Position numbers and translations under genes: made by a program. A stretch of 64,000 bases of DNA, from positions 36,810 to 100,809 of the forward strand of contig JAEEON010000064.1 in NCBI GenBank assembly GCA_016284305.1, given 5' to 3'. The notes beneath the pieces were generated by a model. The model worked only from the letters and a program-made list of their open reading frames with translations. It had not been told where the DNA came from and ran no database searches. The stretch is from Bacteroidales bacterium. GTDB lineage: Bacteria; Bacteroidota; Bacteroidia; Bacteroidales; F082. Shown in pieces: positions 50,977 through 57,877 of the stretch; position 1 is the first letter of the stretch; each line of letters starts with the position of its first letter.

Positions 50977-51009
50977 ATTGATTTCCCATCAAATCAGCAG
51001 AATTAAAAC
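50977..51009 (-). repeat. 33-nt repeat, copy A (CRISPR-repeat-like)
   Basis: Plus-strand sequence opens ATTGAT, contains CATCAAATCAGCA and ends AATTAAAAC. It differs from copies B (53979-54011) and C (55773-55805) at only a few positions. Read on the minus strand it starts GTTTTAATT, and TTGAT/ATCAA can form a small stem around GGGAA. It lies in the intergenic space before the T9SS gene at 51152. Confidence 0.7.
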
Positions 51010-51064
51010 ACGAATAAACCGATTATTGGAATCGGCCATACATCAAAAAAAACAGCACTCTTGA

Positions 51065-51094
51065 TTGCTTTTGGCTTAATAATATTTATCTTTG
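51065..51094 (+). promoter_or_regulatory. Promoter for the T9SS gene at 51152
   Basis: TTG at 51065-51067, a 19-bp spacer and TATCTTTG at 51087-51094 match the Bacteroidetes consensus, 57 bp before the ATG. Confidence 0.6.
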
Positions 51095-51151
51095 TATCAC
51101 TTTGATGAGATATATAAAAAATTATTATAAATTAAACAAAATCAAATTGTT

Positions 51152-53788
51152 ATGAAAAAACTAATACTCATTATTGCTTGTCTGCTGGCAAGTGTTGGCA
51201 TGACGATAGCTCAAGATGTTTACACTGCTGGTACATTTTCTTGGAATGGAAGAAACAGTGCTGGAATCTGGAAAAACACCGATTTCATGTATGAAGAGCT
51301 ATCAACCACAGATTACTACTACACGGCAGAAGATGTGTTGGTTCATCACGGGGATGTGTATTGGATTTTAAATGAATACACCCGTAGCGACAACAAGAAT
51401 CACCGGGCCTGGCTTTATAAAAACCATGAAAGACTTTCGTGCGGCTCTGCCACCTATCTAAACTCGCTATTTCAAGGCTATGGTCATGTTTACGCTGCTG
51501 GTTATTATGAAACCAGCAACGGCCCTCAGGCAATTCTCTTGAGAGACGACATGAGTTCCCCACTTTATACGTTCGACGGTTCTTGGAGCTTTGCCAACGC
51601 CGGCCTATATTACAACACTCACATCTATGTTGGCGGAACTGCCCAGGCAAACAAAGACGAATCATCACCAAAATTCCATGCCAAGATCTGGAGAGACGGC
51701 GAGGAACTCTACACTATCAGTGGCAACAACGTACATCTTTATGATATGGATGTTTTCAATGAGCATGTTTACTCCATTGTCCATGACGGACAAATCCGGG
51801 TATATCGGGACGAGGAGGTCCTCTACACCCTTGAATCAGAAATAGCGGAAAACTTTTATACGGCTTACTGGGATATCCAAGTCGATGCAGGGAACATCTA
51901 TGTGAGCGGTTTGTTTGGTGAATTCATGGCCGTGTACAAAAATGGCGAACTGCTTTATCTCCACGATAATCCCGGAGGGATCATCAACGCATTGTGCGCC
52001 AACTCCAAAGGCGTGTATTCTGCAGGAATAAATGATAAAGGTGTACCCTTTATTTTTGATCACATCCAAAGCACCTTCGTTCCCGTTGCCTCAAACTGCG
52101 ATAACATCCTAGGCATCTACATAGATGAAGAATGTGACCTTGAAACCCGGACGTTGCCCTACACCGAGAAGTTTGAACCCATGACCACTGATTGGCCCTG
52201 CTGGTACGAGTTTAGTAGTTTTGTCAAAACCACATGGGAAAGATGGGAATTCACACCTGGAGACTATTGCGCTCGCGCTTCATGGAATCACTCAACTCCC
52301 GAAGCAAGCATGCTCATTACCCCGAGGATTTTCTTGCAACCAGGCCGTGATGAAACCAAATTAGTATTCAATCACAGAGATTATCTTAGTGGCTATACTC
52401 CCTCTGCTAACACCAAAGAAATATGGATCTCCACCACCACTAACCAATTTTATAACTTTACCAAAATATGGACCGCCCCCACCAACCTTGTATCCGATTG
52501 GGAAAGCGTCGAAATCGACCTGAAGGAGTATCAAGGCGAGGCTGTCTATATCGCCTTTAAGTATTCGGGGACGATGGCTTGGAGTTGGCTGATCGACGAT
52601 GTGAGCATTAGAGAGGAATGGATGCCTGGTCTTATCCAAAGCACGCCTTATTCTGAATCTTTCACGGATTACGAACCTGGATATTATTGGTATATCCTTG
52701 ATGAAGACCACAGCGGCCACCGCAAATGCTGGCAGAACGATTATGAATATCATGCTGCATATCACCCTGCTGATGACGCAGGTGATTTCCAGACAGGTTG
52801 GCTCTTCAGTCCTTTGATCCATCTCGAAGGAGGGAAACACTATGAGTTAAGTTTCGACTCCCAAATGTATTACTGGAATACCGATTCACGTTCTTCAGTA
52901 TGGATTACCAACCTCGACGGCGAGAATGATGTACCCGACCCATCCTATTACTATTATCTTGGAGATATCAGGAGCTCAGACAACGAATTGTTTACAAGTA
53001 CCTTTGACCTTTCTGAATATGCAGGAGACAATATCCGAGTCGCTTTCAAATATGAAGGCACTATAGCTCATGACTGGTATCTGGATGATGTTATAATCCA
53101 AGAGTCAACAGCACCAACTTACAAGGTGACAACCTCAATTTATCCTGAGGGGGCAGGCATTGTGGAGGGAGGTGGAAATTACCTGGAAGGGTCCATATGC
53201 ACCTTGAAGGCCATCCCCAACGAAGGCTATCAATTGGGGAAATGGTATGTGAATGGCAACATAGGCCCCTCCGACGCGGTTTACTCTTTTAGGGTTACGA
53301 GGGACGTATCCATCGAAGCAACATTTCAAACTGCCGAGATCAATTACTATACTGTTAATGTCGGTGTGATTCCTGCTGGCACAGGCACTGTAGATGGCGT
53401 CGGGACCTACCCATCCGGCACCACTGTTACCCTCACCGCCATCCCCAACGAGGGCTTTGCCTTTGACAAATGGAACGACGGCAACACTGAAAACCCGCGC
53501 GAGATTGTCATCAGCAATGACATTAACTTCTTCGCCTACTTCAAAACTAACGGTGTCAGCGAGAGCCAAGACTCGAAACTAACGCTCTACCCGAACCCGG
53601 TTAAGGAAAACCTCCGCATCAAGGGCATCGAAAAGGAATGCCAAGGATTTATCTACAACAGCCTCGGCATGTTGGTCAAGACCGTCACCGTCAACGACGA
53701 ACAAGAAATCAAAGTCAACGACCTCGCATCCGGACTTTATTTGATCCGCTGCGGTTCACAGACCATACGTTTTGTGAAAGAAGACTGA
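51152..53788 (+). CDS. Secreted choice-of-anchor J protein with InlB-type repeats and T9SS domain
   Basis: An 878-residue T9SS cargo. After the signal peptide (MKKLILIIACLLASVGMTIAQ) come beta repeats resembling a propeller (YTAGTFSWNG, VYVSGLFGE-type rungs). Two choice-of-anchor J/cleaved-adhesin modules follow (PYTEKFEPMTTDWPCW with WLIDDVSIREE, and PYSESFTDYEPG with WYLDDVIIQES). Then two InlB B-type repeats (ICTLKAIPNEGYQLGKWYVN and TVTLTAIPNEGFAFDKW) and a type A T9SS domain (LTLYPNPVKENLRI). A surface adhesin is likely. The gene is bracketed by repeat copies A and B. Confidence 0.88.
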   Translation: MKKLILIIACLLASVGMTIAQDVYTAGTFSWNGRNSAGIWKNTDFMYEELSTTDYYYTAEDVLVHHGDVYWILNEYTRSDNKNHRAWLYKNHERLSCGSATYLNSLFQGYGHVYAAGYYETSNGPQAILLRDDMSSPLYTFDGSWSFANAGLYYNTHIYVGGTAQANKDESSPKFHAKIWRDGEELYTISGNNVHLYDMDVFNEHVYSIVHDGQIRVYRDEEVLYTLESEIAENFYTAYWDIQVDAGNIYVSGLFGEFMAVYKNGELLYLHDNPGGIINALCANSKGVYSAGINDKGVPFIFDHIQSTFVPVASNCDNILGIYIDEECDLETRTLPYTEKFEPMTTDWPCWYEFSSFVKTTWERWEFTPGDYCARASWNHSTPEASMLITPRIFLQPGRDETKLVFNHRDYLSGYTPSANTKEIWISTTTNQFYNFTKIWTAPTNLVSDWESVEIDLKEYQGEAVYIAFKYSGTMAWSWLIDDVSIREEWMPGLIQSTPYSESFTDYEPGYYWYILDEDHSGHRKCWQNDYEYHAAYHPADDAGDFQTGWLFSPLIHLEGGKHYELSFDSQMYYWNTDSRSSVWITNLDGENDVPDPSYYYYLGDIRSSDNELFTSTFDLSEYAGDNIRVAFKYEGTIAHDWYLDDVIIQESTAPTYKVTTSIYPEGAGIVEGGGNYLEGSICTLKAIPNEGYQLGKWYVNGNIGPSDAVYSFRVTRDVSIEATFQTAEINYYTVNVGVIPAGTGTVDGVGTYPSGTTVTLTAIPNEGFAFDKWNDGNTENPREIVISNDINFFAYFKTNGVSESQDSKLTLYPNPVKENLRIKGIEKECQGFIYNSLGMLVKTVTVNDEQEIKVNDLASGLYLIRCGSQTIRFVKED

Positions 53789-53978
53789 CGGAGGCGACTG
53801 GTAGGGTAACGTTGGTGCCCGAGTGTTATTCCATCTATGCGGAGTGGCAGCCAGATAACCCTTATTCACCAAAGAGAAACCTGAGAAACACTTCTTCCCC
53901 ACGTACTCCCAGCAGGCCGAAACCGCACAAATTGCTGCGAGAAACAAGAGACTACCGGTGATGAACTGTTGCGCGAAC

Positions 53979-54011
53979 ATTAATCACCCCTCAAATCAGC
54001 ACAATTAAAAC
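53979..54011 (-). repeat. 33-nt repeat, copy B
   Basis: Same orientation as copies A and C, with CTCAAATCAGCA and AATTAAAAC conserved and changes at positions 4, 8 and 12. It lies 190 bp after the T9SS gene. The intergenic run 53789-54170 holds this repeat and otherwise no recognisable gene. Confidence 0.65.
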
Positions 54012-54170
54012 GAACCCCGTCCTCTCCTTGAATTCCGCTTTTAACATACTGCCTGAGCAAAATCAGACTTTTAATCTAATAAACAATGAATTTATTTGAA
54101 ATATTTAGACTACCAAACTATATTTAGCTCGTAATGAGAGAAGGTGAAATGCTTCTATCAAATATACACC

Positions 54171-54296
54171 AAGAAATCAAATCCACCTGCAACTCTTGAT
54201 AAGGCATTGGACGAAATAGCTGCCCACAGGAAACTTGTTGAAAAATCCCAGGAGCAGATAGACCGATTGCTCGGGATCATCGAGAAAATGTCTTAA
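54171..54296 (+). pseudogene. C-terminal coiled-coil remnant of a regulator-like gene
   Basis: An open stretch of 41 codons without a start gives a helical, leucine-zipper-like end (LDKALDEIAAHRKLVEKSQE, then QIDRLLGIIEKMS). A different frame just upstream (ATG at 54134) gives MREGEMLLSNIHQE before stopping, so the two may be one gene split by a shift. The shape fits the tail of a phage-type helix-turn-helix regulator; this is uncertain. Confidence 0.35.
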
Positions 54297-54493
54297 ATCG
54301 AACGGAAATCGCCAAGAATCGAACAAAAAGTGCCGAAATCAGAACGTGATTTCCAGATCAGGCAAGGATGAGCATCACAGCGGCGGCTCCAATCATCAGG
54401 GAGTTGAAAACATAAGGGAAGCCCTCGCAGGAAGCAAGGCGGGCCAAAAGGCCGCTGCCACCCCGGCGACGGGCGAAAAGCAAGGCCGCTGGG

Positions 54494-54691
54494 ATGATCG
54501 GCGGAAAGAAGACCTTCACCGACCGCTACGGGATCAATAGGTGGAACCTCAACACACTGCAAAAGGAGCCCCAGCGTGACATCTTCCAGGCCGCCTGGCT
54601 CGCCTACCTCGTCCGCGACTACGGCGTCTCGGCCCACTGGCTGCTCACCGGCGAGGGCCAGCCGCTGACGGAAGATCAAGCGGCCAGATAA
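54494..54691 (+). pseudogene. Fragment of a phage-repressor-like protein
   Basis: A 65-residue frame ends in AWLAYLVRDYGVSAHWLLTG then EGQPL. The GVSxxWLLTGEG motif is typical of the end of the helix-turn-helix domain in phage CI-like repressors. The usual N-terminal helices are missing or lie in other frames (a short frame at 54346 opposes it), so it reads as a decayed regulator. It is GC-rich compared with the flanks and lies upstream of the hicAB remnant. Confidence 0.45.
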
Positions 54692-54730
54692 ACATCATGA
54701 TGGGAGAAAAAAAACTCCAAATTTGCTTGT

Positions 54731-54755
54731 ATATAACAAAAATGTTATATCTTTG
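54731..54755 (+). promoter_or_regulatory. hicAB promoter and operator
   Basis: TATCTTTG at 54748-54755 with TTG at 54727-54729 (18-bp spacer). A perfect inverted repeat, ATATAACA (54731-54738), AAAA, TGTTATAT (54743-54750), overlaps the -7 box, as expected for autoregulation by the HicB DNA-binding domain. Confidence 0.6.
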
Positions 54756-54785
54756 CCGTGTGATTCAACGGAAAGGGAGACGACA

Positions 54786-54895
54786 ATGAAATGGAACGAA
54801 CTCAGAAGATACGCAGAACAAAGAGGCTGGGTATTTGACAGACACGGGGAAGAAACATGACATCTACCGCCACCCCGACAAAGAAAACAAGCAAT
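54786..54895 (+). pseudogene. hicA: hicA toxin, frameshifted and C-terminally deleted
   Basis: From the ATG at 54786 the frame gives MKWNELRRYAEQRGWVFDRHG and then stops at 54858-54860. Removing one G from GGGG at 54845-54848 gives RHGKKHDIYRHPDKENKQ, the HicA core with its His-containing motif. The second half of the toxin (normally ending in a GLYxKLxKQI-type strand and helix) is absent, because the hicB start follows directly. So the toxin carries two lesions: a +1 shift and loss of about 25 residues. Confidence 0.7.
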
Positions 54896-55303
54896 ATGAG
54901 AAAGGTAACAGCAATCATCGAGAAAGGCGAGGATGGCTCCTACAGCATCCACGCCCCGGAACTGGAAAACGTGATCATCGGCGAGGGCGACACCGTGGCC
55001 GAGGCGAAGGACGACTTCGTCAACAGCCGCAACGAGATTTTGGAAGCCTACATTGATGAGGGGCTTCCCGTACCTGAGGAGCTGAGGGACGTGGAATTCG
55101 AGTACCGCTACGATCTCTCGGCGTTCTACGACGCGCACCCATACCTGAACGTCAGCAAATTGGCCGAGCACATGCACATCAACGCCTCGCTGATGCGCCA
55201 GTACCGCCGAGGCCAGTACATATCCGAGGAACAGGTGATGCGGATCCAGGAGGGCATCCGCTCCATCGGTCGCGAGCTGGCCGAAACCACCCTTGTAAGA
55301 TAA
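54896..55303 (+). CDS. hicB: HicB-family antitoxin
   Basis: The ATG at 54896 (MRKVTAIIEKGEDGSYSIHA) fits the family; an upstream in-frame ATG at 54857 lies inside hicA. The 135-residue protein has the HicB-like antitoxin domain (APELENVIIGEGDTVAEAKD) and a C-terminal helix-turn-helix (NVSKLAEHMHINASLMRQYR). It should bind the operator at 54731-54750. With hicA broken, it is an orphan antitoxin, perhaps kept as a repressor or acting in trans. GC content is higher than in the flanks. Confidence 0.85.
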   Translation: MRKVTAIIEKGEDGSYSIHAPELENVIIGEGDTVAEAKDDFVNSRNEILEAYIDEGLPVPEELRDVEFEYRYDLSAFYDAHPYLNVSKLAEHMHINASLMRQYRRGQYISEEQVMRIQEGIRSIGRELAETTLVR

Positions 55304-55343
55304 ACCCCTCGCAAGCCGGTTCCCGGCTCCATTGAATCACACA

Positions 55344-55370
55344 CCGCCGCCCGAGCGAGGGCGGGCGGCT
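55344..55370 (+). terminator. GC-rich hairpin after hicB
   Basis: CCGCCGCCC (55344-55352) can pair with GGGCGGGCGG (55359-55368) across a GAGCGA loop with one bulge. The run TATTATTATCA follows, so the T tract is weak. It lies 41 bp past the hicB stop. Confidence 0.4.
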
Positions 55371-55499
55371 ATTATTATCATGACTGAGTAGGAGACAATC
55401 ACTTTAAGCTACAAGACCGCGCCAGGCACGGCAAAGGGGCCAATTTCGCGTCCGAACCGATAAATTACACGTCAGGGAAGAGAAAACCCGTCAGACGGC

Positions 55500-55721
55500 T
55501 TATTTTGCGCCCTCGGGTCCGGCGGATCCGCCCAGAACGCTCGGGATCCTCATCACCGCCTCCTGCTTGTTGCGGTCGAGGACCTTGGCGTAGATCTGCG
55601 TCGTGCTCCCCACGCTCACCCATCAGCTCCGCCGCCTCCGGCGTGATGTCTAGAGCGACTGGCTCCCGTCCTTGATGGTGCGCTTACGGAGGCGCACCGG
55701 CTCCTTTGACTGTTTTTCCAT
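55500..55721 (-). pseudogene. Tyrosine recombinase/integrase remnant
   Basis: On the minus strand the ATG at 55721 begins MEKQSKEPVRLRKRTIKDGS, the typical start of a Bacteroidetes phage/transposon integrase arm-binding domain, then stops after SQSL. The same strand resumes in another frame with LDITPEAAELMG, and ends with TTQIYAKVLDRNKQEAVMRI up to the stop at 55502-55500. That is the conserved C-terminus, where TTQIYAKV holds the nucleophile Tyr. The whole catalytic core is missing. Its 222 bp show a deletion that joined the ends of the gene. Confidence 0.65.
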
Positions 55722-55772
55722 ACTGATTGTTTTTTGTTGCTGCTTGTTGTTTTGTTGCTCCGAAATTATTCC

Positions 55773-55805
55773 ATTGATCCCCCATCAAATCAGCACAATT
55801 AAAAC
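55773..55805 (-). repeat. 33-nt repeat, copy C
   Basis: Plus-strand ATTGAT, CATCAAATCAGCA and AATTAAAAC as in copies A and B. It lies 49 bp beyond the cas2 stop in the direction of cas transcription, the place where the CRISPR array of a type II locus normally begins. On its other side is the integrase remnant. The 500 bp between hicB and cas2 hold only the terminator, the integrase remnant and this repeat. Confidence 0.65.
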
Positions 55806-55854
55806 CTTACGATCGCAAGATATTGATAACCAATGAATTGTCATCAATATTACA

Positions 55855-56175
55855 TCAAATAAATTCAATCAAATCGGGTATTTCAGGCAAAGTCTTCACA
55901 TTTTTTCGATCCTGAATGGTGCCGCAATAATGATAAGCCAAGTCAGCCTGCTGATCGGCCACAAGGATAATGCTCACCCTGCCGAAAGGCAAAACCCCAT
56001 CCATCACCCTCCTCTTATGTGTCATCGCATTACCCAATGTTGTGCAATGACGAACATACATCGTTGAATATAGTTTACTGAAACCATCCTTCACCAACTC
56101 TTTGATGAAATTGTCTCGCATCACCCTCTTCTGTTTGCTGCGTATAGAAAAACTCATCGATACATATATCCACAT
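55855..56175 (-). CDS. cas2: Cas2-like protein (type II CRISPR), probably inactive
   Basis: A 106-residue protein aligned end to end with type II Cas2: MWIYVSMSFSIRSKQKRVMR, then FIKELVKDGFSKLYSTMYVR, then HC and GRVSIILVADQQ. Cas2 proteins normally carry an Asp at the end of the first strand (FxxD); here that strand reads IYVSMSFS with no Asp. The gene starts 11 bp after the cas1 remnant stop, the standard cas1-cas2 order. Beyond it lies repeat C. The end (PEIPDLIEFI) is normal in length. Loss of Asp suggests a decayed copy, although Cas2 catalysis is not needed for spacer uptake. Confidence 0.65.
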   Translation of the reverse strand: MWIYVSMSFSIRSKQKRVMRDNFIKELVKDGFSKLYSTMYVRHCTTLGNAMTHKRRVMDGVLPFGRVSIILVADQQADLAYHYCGTIQDRKNVKTLPEIPDLIEFI

Positions 56176-56186
56176 AACTCCCCTTT

Positions 56187-56797
56187 CTATAGCTCAGGAT
56201 AATAAATTACCCTCGATTCCTGACAATATACATTCACTAACGACACCGTGGTCTTGGTCAACACATCACGCTTCAAATCCGAATAAAACAACTCCAACAT
56301 CCTCAACTTAAACTCCTTGTCAACCTCCCTCCTTCCCGACATATAATACTCATAAACCCTTCTGTCAATGTAAGGACGATAGGGTTCCATGACATCGTCA
56401 GCCAAGGGAAATGAATTAAAATAATTACGGTGAAATACACCCAAAGTGGGCATCAAACCCGAATCCATCAACGCTCGAGCCATCGCTGATCGTAACAATG
56501 CATATCCATAATTCAAAAGATTGTTGGGCTCCTTCCCAAAACGATCTCTGACAAACCCCTTCCCCATCAACCGCCTCCAGTAGCAATTAGCCGCAATACC
56601 CTCACGGTTTGTGGTGTCACCACTCTTGACATTGCCGTAATATTGAACTAGCAAATCCCCACATTGAAAAATCCATAAGCATGGACTGGGGAAAGTGCTT
56701 CTCATTGCAAAAAACCACGGTGATTTGGTTCTCTGAAAGACGGTTCAACAATGGAATGGTAATGGAAACAGAATGGTTGTCAATCAAAACCGTCTGA
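56187..56797 (-). pseudogene. cas1: cas1 remnant (type II-like), truncated with internal deletion and frameshift
   Basis: Two frames together encode parts of Cas1. The upstream part reads VLIDNHSVSITIPLLNRLSE then NQITVVFCNEKHFPQSM. The downstream part (from 56705) reads TNREGIAANCYWRRL, then LNYGYALLRSAMARALMDSG, GVFHRNYFNSF and LADDVMEPYRP, so the metal-binding Glu, His and Asp are kept. Missing are the first 45 or so residues and about 60 residues between the two parts. The frame changes near 56660-56700. No cas9 lies upstream; the unrelated gene at 56840 begins instead. The motifs fit type II Cas1 best. Confidence 0.75.
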
Positions 56798-56806
56798 AAA
56801 AATACT

Positions 56807-56814
56807 TATCTTTG
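56807..56814 (+). promoter_or_regulatory. -7 box for the gene at 56840
   Basis: TATCTTTG, 25 bp before the ATG. It lies just beyond the truncated edge of the cas1 remnant. No good -33 is seen. Confidence 0.4.
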
Positions 56815-56839
56815 CGTATCAATAATAAGGCATAATGTT

Positions 56840-57508
56840 ATGACAGTTTTCGTTATTGTTCTCCTCTTATCCTTGGCAATTATAATACGCATTATAATGA
56901 GCTCCAATGCTCAGACTAACAAGAAAAGAAAAAACAACCTAGGAATCGATGAACCATTCTTTCACAACGTCAATACGGAATGCATCAGCATCCGTAAATT
57001 CATGGATAAACTCGCAAGCGACAGCCACTACATGGAAAGAATGGATACCATCATAAAGGGGGAAATCGAAGTCGGAAATGAAATAGTAACTGAACCTTGG
57101 GACAAGCTTCGATACTACCTTTTGGCAGACCTTCTACGCTGCCAAAGAGGACTAAACCGACCTTTTGTATTAAGCGACCCCGAAAACCTCGGGTTCATCC
57201 TAGTATCTTTGCACATGACAGATACCAAACCAAACATCACCTATAAAAATCTTGAGCCTTGCTACCAGATATGCATGAACAGCATCAATTCATTATTGAA
57301 GTCCATTCATGATTCATTACCTTCACAAGAAGATGTGTTTTTGATCGAACATACAATAAAGGGGTATGACCATGCTCTTCACGAGGAATATGTGAGACAC
57401 CTTTTTTGGTTCACCTCCTTAATAGCACAGAATTCTTCCCCAACACCTACAAATGCAGAAAAAGAATGGCTAAATCATTTGATATCACTGAAAGAGGAGG
57501 GAAAATAG
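56840..57508 (+). CDS. Membrane-anchored protein of unknown function
   Basis: A 222-residue protein with one N-terminal membrane helix (MTVFVIVLLLSLAIIIRIIM) and an otherwise helical soluble part, with segments such as LRYYLLADLLRCQRGLNRPF, NLEPCYQICMNSINSLLKS and HEEYVRHLFWFTSLIAQ. The middle has a TerB-like look but no family can be named with confidence. It appears intact and has its own promoter. It abuts the broken cas1, so it may be the gene whose arrival or deletion event removed cas9 and the start of cas1. tRNA-Val genes follow on the other strand. Confidence 0.55.
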   Translation: MTVFVIVLLLSLAIIIRIIMSSNAQTNKKRKNNLGIDEPFFHNVNTECISIRKFMDKLASDSHYMERMDTIIKGEIEVGNEIVTEPWDKLRYYLLADLLRCQRGLNRPFVLSDPENLGFILVSLHMTDTKPNITYKNLEPCYQICMNSINSLLKSIHDSLPSQEDVFLIEHTIKGYDHALHEEYVRHLFWFTSLIAQNSSPTPTNAEKEWLNHLISLKEEGK

Positions 57509-57534
57509 AACACAAAACGATTTCGTTTTGTGGC

Positions 57535-57612
57535 TGGTGGGACGTACTGGACTCGAACCAGTGACCTCTGCCGTGTGAAGGCAGCGCTCTAAACCGACTG
57601 GGCTAACGTCCC
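57535..57612 (-). tRNA. tRNA-Val (anticodon CAC)
   Basis: The minus strand folds into a cloverleaf: acceptor GGGACGT/ACGTCCC, anticodon stem CTGCC/GGCAG around TTCACAC (anticodon CAC, reading GUG), and T-arm loop GGTTCGAGTCC. CCA is encoded at the 3' end (57537-57535). Confidence 0.92.
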
Positions 57613-57625
57613 CCGTTTGATTAAA

Positions 57626-57649
57626 AGAGACGCAAAGCATTGCGTCTCT
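57626..57649. repeat. Palindromic AGAGACG...CGTCTCT repeat, copy 2
   Basis: AGAGACGCAA, a four-base AGCA loop, TTGCGTCTCT: a perfect 10-bp stem. It sits in the 43-bp gap between the two tRNA-Val genes and shares its outer arms with the copy at 50313-50337. Confidence 0.75.
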
Positions 57650-57655
57650 ACGATG

Positions 57656-57730
57656 TGGGGCGAACAAGGATCGAACTTGTGACCTCATGCCTGTCAAGCA
57701 TGCGCTCTAAACCAACTGAGCTACCGTCCC
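57656..57730 (-). tRNA. tRNA-Val (anticodon GAC)
   Basis: Cloverleaf on the minus strand: anticodon stem CATGC/GCATG around TTGACAG (anticodon GAC, reading GUU/GUC), T-arm with GTTCGATCC. The acceptor pairs GGGACGG with TCGCCCC, leaving an A4-C69 mismatch and a G7-U66 wobble. CCA is not encoded. A promoter-like interval and 'aminotransferase' gene lie on the far side. Confidence 0.85.
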
Positions 57731-57787
57731 ATTGCGAGTGCAAAGGTACAGCTTTTTTTGTTATCTCCAAGAAATCAAACAACTTTT

Positions 57788-57819
57788 TTTTGAAAATCTT
57801 GAAAAAATGCCTAACTTTG
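57788..57819 (+). promoter_or_regulatory. Promoter for the aminotransferase gene
   Basis: TTTG ending at 57792, a 19-bp spacer and TAACTTTG at 57812-57819 match the Bacteroidetes consensus well, 58 bp before the ATG. Confidence 0.6.
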
Positions 57820-57877
57820 CCATCCCAATAACAGAACTAGATTATCGTAAATTATTATCAATCAAAATATTATTATC

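Noticed and set aside
50977..55805. A true CRISPR array formed by the three 33-nt repeats
   Set aside because: The copies are 1.7-3 kb apart with genes between them, so no array of short spacers exists here; only the repeat-like origin is proposed.
53979..55805. A prophage
   Set aside because: Only regulator-like and integrase scraps and a hic pair are seen; there are no capsid, tail, terminase or replication genes.
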